From Monarcha castaneiventris obscurior (taxonomy: Eukaryota; Chordata; Aves; Passeriformes; Monarchidae), in contig JAMPIT010000886.1 of the NCBI GenBank assembly GCA_026261815.1, positions 20,504,001 through 20,568,000 on the forward strand: DNA of 64,000 bases, written 5' to 3'. A program made the translations under genes and the position numbers. Shown here piece by piece: positions 51,601 through 60,600 of the stretch. Below the pieces are notes generated by a model that had not been told where the DNA came from, searched no databases, and worked only from the letters and a program-made list of their open reading frames with translations. Position 1 is the stretch's first letter, and each line of letters starts with the position of its first letter.

Positions 51601-54600
51601 TAGCCCAGAGTGCTAGGGCACTTTCCTGGAGTTTTTTTTGAGACAGCTGTTGTCATGTTGACTCTCTAGTCACAGTGTTTATTATGGGCATATCACTGAG
51701 CTTAATGATTTTTCCTTTTCCAGTGCCACCTCACTACTTCCAACATTTGGATCATACTGGAAAGCGAGTAGACTTCTATGACCGACCTGAGTTATCACTG
51801 GGGTCCTACGAGTTTCTAGCAACAGTTGACTACTGCAAGGTACAGTAGAACGTGTTTATTGCTGTATTTGTTTTGCTTTTAAGTAAAAAGACTGTTTTCT
51901 TGAAAGTAAGAAAGACACGAATTGTCTGGTGCTGATTTCTAGCTGGCAGAGATAATTAGCAGCATATCCAGCCCACTTTATTGTGTAAAATAACATGCCC
52001 GTCTGTTTACTTCCAAAACTAGAGGAAGTCCTGATCACACTGAACATAATATAATTTAATAGCTGTCTCTGTAATTTTTTTTTTTCTGGAGCTATATAAG
52101 CAGCTATAGCTGTGCTTACCTTAGGAGTTCTGCAGAAGGGACTCTTGTGCAGTAGTCCTTGGCAGAAAAAGGGATTGTAGGAGAGGTTCAAGACAAGTAC
52201 AATAGTAACTATGCTATGTGCCACCTGTTACCTAAGGCAGACCTTACCTATTGAACTTCAAATACAGCCAAAGTGGTTAAAAGCCCAAGAATAGTGTGGA
52301 AATGTATCTTTTCAAAGCTGTTTTGCTTTTAAATTAAAGATTTAAATAATAACTAACTTCTAAGGAATAAGGAAAATATGTGCAAGGTATTTATTAAAGC
52401 AACTTAGATCTCTGCTGAAATATTATGCTGAGAAAATAGATGTCTACATTGTGAATTTATACTGGTTGCCTTCTAATGCCTCTGTTTTACTTTGAGATAA
52501 GACAAAAAAGTCCAATTATTTTCTAACAGCATAAGAAGTTTAAATCAAACAAGATGCAATCTTCCCAGGTTTTTTGAAAGTTCTTCTGTTTTGCTTTTGT
52601 TCTGAGTGCTTGGTCTAGTATGACCTATAGACTTCAGTAAACTGTTGACTAAAACAAGTTTTTCGTTCCCAAAGAAAGCCTGATTTTTAAGAAGGAAAAA
52701 GTTGTCATCCTTGGAGAGGAAAATTTTTTAGTTTATATTGGTGAAATCACCTATCCCAAGTCTGGTCAGGTTCCACAGGCTTGAGATCTGACAGGAATCT
52801 TCCCTGTCTACTTTTCCAATCTAGCCTATCATGTAAATGGATTATTTAGTTATAGCTGTTCTTCTCTGATCAATGGTAAAGTCAGTCTAGGGCATTTAAT
52901 ACCAGTCCATTTCAAACATAATATGGTTACATGTCTGTTAGCTGGAAAAGGACAGGAAAATGAGCTGAGGAAACAACTGCTGCTCATGCTTACGGAGGTA
53001 CATGAAAGCAACTAAGTTTTGACCAGCATGGATTTGTCTATGTTAGGGAGCTGTTATGTGAGCTGCATTACATGGCAGTAGTGTGATTTCTTCCCTCTCT
53101 TCCACAGAATAACAAGTTTCCTAGTCCACCTGCTTTCATTTTTATGATTGATGTGTCTTACAATGCTGTGAAGAGTGGCTTAGTGAGGCTAATATGTGAA
53201 GAACTAAAGTCACTCCTAGATTACCTGCCCAGGTAGGTATATTGTGAACTATTGTTGTCAATTAAAATGGGGGATACTGTTACTTTTTCTCTTTAAAAAT
53301 GCTAGAAATTAAAAAATTATTTGATAATCTTGTCGAGCTTTACTTCAGAAAAAGGCCAAGCAGAACATCTTTTTTTTCACTTTATTTTCACTTCTAGGTG
53401 AAAATATATTTTACTTCTTTTCATTTTTCTCTTATTGTGTTGGGTTATGAGTAATGATTTCCCTATCTTTCTTGGGTGTGAAGGCAAGTATGTCTCTTAC
53501 AGGGAAGGCAACATGGAGGAATCAGCCATTCGAGTAGGCTTTGTCACCTACAACAAAGTGTTACACTTCTATAACGTGAAGAGCTCATTGGCACAGCCAC
53601 AGATGATGGTGGTCTCAGATGTGGCAGATATGTTTGTGCCACTCCTTGATGGTTTTCTGGTGAATGTGAATGAGTCCAGGACAGTTATTGCCAGGTAATA
53701 GAAATTGATTTGCAATGTGTGTAGTAAAATTTCGTTTGGTAGATTCAAATGTTGTGTGCTTAACTGTCATGTTAAAGCACTCCATGTGTTTTAACTTATT
53801 ATACTCTTTGAGATTAAGCTGGCAAAGTAGGGTGGGGAAATTCCAGGGCTAAGGGTGCATTTGGCTCATAGTCCAGCTTGGCAGAAAGTATATATACAGG
53901 GATTTAGTGCAGAAGGGCATTTCTGGGGAGATAAACAAACAAAAACCAAGCCACAACAAAACACAACTAGGATGATGCAAAGTGGAAGTTGTAAGAATAC
54001 TTAATCACTGTTTTAAGGCAACTGCTTAAATAACAGCACACTGAGACAGTAGGGGTGTCCAGTTTTGGTTCTATGGAGAAAATAGACTGAGTGGGATAAG
54101 AAGTTAAAATCTGAAAGGAAAGAAAGAGGTTAGTGAAGTTTTGGCAAACTATTTACCATGGTATTTGAGCTGTAATTATTCTATGGTGTGTAGCTAACTG
54201 CATTTTGGAACTAGACCTGGAATTGCATGTTATTAGGGAATTTCTAGCCTGTTTTGTAATGCATTAAACAAGCCTGAATACAAAACTGTGGATTAAACCT
54301 ATTAATCTTTGAATAGTATACAAGATGCTTGGCAAACAGAGGCCAAGTGTCACTAGTATTTCCTAAGAATTTACTTACCTGTATATATTGGAATATACTA
54401 GAAGAAATACAGAACAGCTGTGGAATAGGCATCAGTTGAGACTATACAGCAAGCACTGAGGATATGGGTGAGAGAAGCCAATGAAGAACAACACAGCATT
54501 TTTGTCAGATGAGATGCCAAATACTGTAAAAGTTATGCAAATTTACAGACATGTTAGGCACTTCTGTTTAAACCACCTCACTCTTACAGATCATCAGCTA

Positions 54601-57600
54601 CAAGTGTGTGGCTTTTCCTATTAAATGGGATCTTGAACTCCTCTTTTTTTATCTTGTTCTTTGCTAGTTTGCTGGATCAGATTCCAGAAATGTTTGCAGA
54701 CACCAGAGAAACAGAAACTGTTTTTGCACCTGTGATTCAAGCAGGGCTGGAGGCGCTGAAGGTTAGTAAGTGCATTGTTTTGACAAATTGTTTTCAGCCA
54801 ATTACTCTGAAGTTCATGTTCTGCTAACACACACTAATAAGACAGTTCTCAAGATTTTGTAAGCTCCTTGTGGTAGATGCACTGTATGTAGGGAGTACTT
54901 GGCTCATTTTATAAGTGCATGTACCTTCTGTTTTGTGCAGCTATCTATATGTTCTTTACCCAATTCTTTTTTAAATAATTTTTTCAAAGTGCAGGAACAT
55001 GGCTTAGTCTCGGTTGTCTGACTGGGTTTTGCTTTAAACAGTTTACAGAACCTACAGGAAAAAAGAGACCCTCCAACATTAAAAAACCAAGTGCTGAAGT
55101 CTGTTAAGTCTCATGGAGGTGTTCTGTAGTTTGGTCTTTTTAATCCTGTACTCTGGTAGAATCTTAAACAAAAGGAGAGAATACAATCTGCTGAAGTTGC
55201 CTGCAACAATGTGCCAACCAAGTAAAACTTTTCCTAAAGTTCTTTCGTTCTACTACTTCATCCAGACATGATTACATGCATGGTTTAAGTCCCACTTGTG
55301 TCTACTGATCAAATTGGTTGCCTGTATAACTTCACCCCAAACTGCTGACACAGCTCTATTAGTCTGTCATGTCAGCCAGACAATCATTTTAGTTGGAAAA
55401 GACTTTTATGATATGCCCAACCTTTAACCCAGGACTGCCAAGTCCTCCATTAAACCATGCTCCTAGGTACCACAACTACACATCTTTTAAATACCTCCAG
55501 GGGTGGTGAGTCCACCACTTCCCTGGGCAGCCTCTTCCAGTGCTTGACAGCCCTTTCCATGAAGAAGTTTTTCCCAATATCTAATCTAATCTAAAACTCC
55601 CCTGGTGCAACTTGAAGCCATTTCCTCTTGTCCTGTCTCATATTACATGGGAGAAGAGGCTGACTCCCAGCTGACTACAACCTCCTTTAAGACAGTTGTA
55701 GAGAGCAAGAAGGTCTCCCCTGAGCCTTCCTTTTCTCCAGGCTGAACAACCTGAATTCCCTCACTCACTCCTCAAGCAAGAATTGTGCTCCAGACCCTTC
55801 ATTAGCTTCATAGCCCTTCTGTGAACATGCTACAGCATCTCAATGCCCTCGTAGTGAAGGGCCCAAAACGTCAATGTGGAGCCTCACCAGTGCTGAGTAC
55901 AGGGGGAATGATGCTCAAAAGTCTCTCTTAAACTCAGTTTTCATTACAATTTTTCAATCAAGAAATAATAAAAATTGCTAATTGACTTTTTACATACTGC
56001 ATGTGTCAGAGAAAATAGCTACTAAACCTTAGCTAGTGTTGGCATAGGGCGTTGATTTAAAATTACTGGTCTGTTGAAGCTCAGCTTACAAAATTCTTTG
56101 CCGTATCAATGACTTTTTTCCACAAATTCAGTAGCTGCAAATCAGGGAAGAAGGAAGTACCACATGTTTGCCCAAAATATTTTGTATCTGGATCCTGCTT
56201 ACTGTTCTGTCTCCTTGGAGAAAGTTCTTTTCTCCCTGCTGTGGAACTAGCACAAATCCAGTAGAACTCAAACTTGCTCTTCCGTGACTGACAGTAATTT
56301 GTGCTCCCTCCATTGGACACCGGTCACATAACCAAGCGACAGCCTGTGTGTCTGGTAGAGTCACCCTGACATAAAAAAGAGCGATGAGGTTGCTTGAATG
56401 TTTGTTCTTGAATCACTGCTTCCCTTACAATTTTTGTGAATGTTTCTAACCTGTGTTATTACACTCACTTTCCTTCAGGCAGCTGAGTGCGCTGGCAAGC
56501 TCTTCATTTTCCACACCTCTCTGCCCATTGCAGAGGCCCCAGGGAAGTTAAAGAACAGGGATGATAGGAAACTGATCAACACAGATAAGGAGAAGGTAAT
56601 AATGATTTGCATGATTCTTACACAAGGGTGTATATTATGCTCTTTATAGAGTAAAATAACTGAAACAGTATTTTAAAAAATACAAGGATAGCACATACTG
56701 TAACTGTCCCAGCTAATACCTTTCAACATGCCACTTTTATCTTCTGTTCCCAAGCAGGGCTATGGAGACTTGACATCATAAGGACAGCTCTAGTCTGAGA
56801 ACAAGAAGAGTTAGCTCTAGATTATTACACAGGGTAAAATACCAAATCTGGGTTAAAGTAAATGTGCTAGATTTACAATTAAAGCAAAATGTGTCATAAT
56901 TTTCATAATAATTAACAGTTCTTCAAAGGCCGAGTCAGGGAGAATTTAGAAGATTCTAATTTCCCTAAAGAAAAAGACTTAAAATATAAAAGTGTATTGA
57001 CTGGGATTATAAACTGGATCTTGCTTTCCTTTTCCTGGACAAACTTCCGATGTCATCTCTTATTTCCTTTCTTAGACTTTGTTTCAACCACAGACAAGTT
57101 TTTACAACAACTTGGCCAAGGACTGTGTGGCCCAGGGCTGCTGTGTGGATCTGTTCCTGTTTCCAAACCAGTATCTGGATGTGGCCACCCTGGGTGTGGT
57201 ACCTTACCAGACGGGAGGCTCCATTTATAAATATGCGTATTTCCAGGTAGGAGTGACATTGACTCAGGCTGGTATTTGATCCAAGTAAGATTTATTGTTT
57301 AGCTAAGAGTTATTTTTTTCATAGTGGGAACCACAGTGAAGAAGTACTTCTTTGGAAGTAAATGGCTACTTGAATTTCAAGATAATCAGCAAAATGATTT
57401 GGTAGCTTTGTATCTTTATACAAACATCTTTGCTGATAACAAAACCCAACAGGAGGAGCTAGGCTGTTACCTCTTAGCTCAATATCTTATTAGCAGGCCA
57501 CTGAGCCTGCTATCATGGCTGACTTTTAAAGTAAGACCACAGGAGGTAGCATCTGGTTTTAAACTACTTTACGGTTTATGAAGCAGGTCTGATTTATGGA

Positions 57601-60600
57601 AGTGTGAAACTTCAATTACTGCTTGCCTTCTAGGTGGAGACAGACCAGTACAGATTCCTGAATGACTTGAGAAGAGATGTCCAGAAAGAAGTGGGATTTG
57701 ATGCTGTAATGAGAGTGCGCACAAGCACAGGTGGGTGTTAGCATGGATGAATCTTCATAAATTGGCCACTTCAAGCATGTCTCATGGGAAGAAAGAGATT
57801 TCCCTATAATTTAAAACATGTGGTGACTAGGCTATCCCAAAAGCTCTGCTAAAGCTTTGGAATTCTAAGACTTTTGTTGAGACTGCAAAGGTCCTGCTTA
57901 AATCTGTCAGGATAAGTTGGTGTCAGGGTCCAAAGGCTGGTTGTCTTGTTGTTCTGTTGAAAATGGTGGTTGATGTTGGGTTTTTCCCTCTTTTAGGTAT
58001 TAGAGCAACTGACTTTTTTGGAGCTTTCTATATGAGCAACACAACTGATGTAGAGATGGCAGGTTTGGACTGTGATAAAACAATCACAGTGGAATTCAAG
58101 CATGATGATAAATTGAGTGAAGACAGTGGAGCACTCCTTCAGGTGAGGGGGGAGGCTTTGCAGAAGAAGTGAGTTGACAATTGAACTGAATTATTAGACA
58201 CTTCTTCAAGGAATTGTTTGTTCTTTCTTTCTGCACTTTACCATACCCTTGACCTTCCAGCATACTTGTTCTGTGGGTGACCTGAACTTCAGTCCCTATT
58301 TTCTAAGACCAAGTCCCTTAATACAACTGCTAAAATTGCTGCTTGTTATCTTTCATTGACCCTGATTCTTAGCAAATGCTTTTAGCTTATTGTCCAAGGC
58401 TTTTGCATAGTTACCTTATTTATGCATCTGAGTCCTAGCTTTTAATGAAGTATATTCTAACCCTGCCCTTCTTTGTAGCAGGGCCTCATTTCTCTGTCTC
58501 CTGGCATTTTTGTCTCCTGCAGTGTGCTCTGTTGTATACAAGTTGTGCAGGACAGCGACGACTCCGCATTCACAACCTCTCCTTAAACTGCTGCACGCAG
58601 CTGGCTGACCTCTATCGGAACTGTGAGACAGACACCCTCATCAACTACTTGGCTAAGTATGGTAAGGGTAAACATGGAAACAAGAACTGCAGCTTTTAAC
58701 TGCTGCTAAAATGCCTGGTTTGTCACCCAGTGACACCTGTTTATTCTTCCTGCTTCAAATGTCAGGTGGCAGTTCTGACACTTCAGTCAGTTATGGGAAA
58801 GAGCATAAAGCTGTGATGATAGTATTGCTGCTTAGGACGAGAGGTACAGATGGAGGGTGTAGGCTTATGCTTCATACAAATTATTTCCTAAATGTTTTAA
58901 ATAACAGTTTGTATTGCCAGCTGTCTGAAATCATCCTTGTATTTATTTTTGGGCTGTTTTAGTTCATTCCTTAACTGTTGCAGAATTTTGCTCTAGCAGT
59001 AGGAAATGGTGGCCTTTGTTCATAGATACAGGTTAAATGTCAGACACTTTTGCACTGTACCCTATTTACCCTTTCTAGCTTGCAGTAAAAGCCTAGAAAT
59101 CCCACAGATGTTGAGAGTTGTGTATGTTTATTGTTTATTTCATTCAAATGAAAGAAACGATCCAGTTTCAGGCCATTAATGAAAGATGGCTAGTCTATAA
59201 AAGGAGTTTTTATAGAACCCCATACTTTAAATTTTGATAAGTATATTTTAATTACATGGGAGATAGAGAGTTCAAGATTATGTAATAAAATGGTGTAAAT
59301 GAGCTTCTTCAGGTTTTCAACAGGACTATATCGTCTCTTTCCTACAGGTTTGAAGCAGGAAAAATAAAGGCTTCCGTAAACAATAGTTGTTTAAATTTCC
59401 TTTGTGCAAGTAGTGTTGGGGTTTTGCTGTTCATGAGCAACCACTTGACAGCAGTCCATCTCTTTCCTCTCTCTATGCAGCATATCGTGGAGTCCTGAGT
59501 AGTCCAGTAAAGACTGTACGAGATGCACTGATCAACCAGTGTGCCCAGATCCTAGCCTGCTATCGAAAGAACTGTGCTAGTCCCTCTTCTGCTGGCCAGG
59601 TAAACTCCAATGCTTCCACTTGAATCCCAGGCTTGGGAATTAAAAAATGGTGACAGCTTCTTCCTACTTGTCCTGCTCAAAAAAAGTAAATTCCTTTGCT
59701 CAGCAGAAATTTGCAAAGAAGAGACTCAGGAAGTAAAACTATAGCTGAGAATGGCTTCTTGTACACCTGTCTGGAGCCCAGGGAGCAGTGTCTGCTTTAG
59801 GGATAGGTTTTATGTTTCTTTTGCAATCCATGATATAAGTGGACTATCAGCTTTCACTCTCACGGCTGTACCACACTTTGTTCTTTCATGCAAGCCTCAT
59901 TTTGTCAAACATAAGCTTATTCAGCAAGACAGCTGACCAACTTCTGTCTGCTTGTGACTTTTAGCTCATCCTCCCTGAATGCATGAAGCTGCTTCCTGTG
60001 TACTTGAACTGTGTGTTGAAGAGTGACGTCCTTCAGCCTGGCCCAGAGGTCACAACGGATGACCGAGCCTACATCCGTCAGTTAGTGACATCCATGGATG
60101 TGGCTGAAACAAATGTTTTCTTTTATCCCAGGCTTTTGCCCCTGGTAAGTAATTCAGGATATTCTTAGCACTTGAGGCTTGCTGTTGTCTCATTGACTCA
60201 TCTTAAGGACTGGCATTTTAATTTTAGCAAGGGAAAGTGATTTGAGAAGTATTTGGGATCTGCCATCTGTTGGGATATTTCACTTAATTTTACTCAGCAT
60301 TACTTTATCTTGTGAATTTCTTGGAGGATACGTTTTTTCCTGAGCTGTAAGCATATGACTAGTGGCAAAGAAGACGCTTTTGACCCGTTCGTAGTCTTTT
60401 TAAAAAGTCCTAAAGCTTACAACTTTTTGTAGTAATTTTCATCATTGCAAGGTAACTCCATGTACTGTTCTGACTTTTCATTACCACAATTGCTGGAATA
60501 ATACTAAAACCTAATTACATTCCTGCTCCAGGAGGTTATATTTGAATTTTAGAGCCTTTTCACAAAAGCCTTATATTCTCTTTTGCTGGCCAAGATTCTC

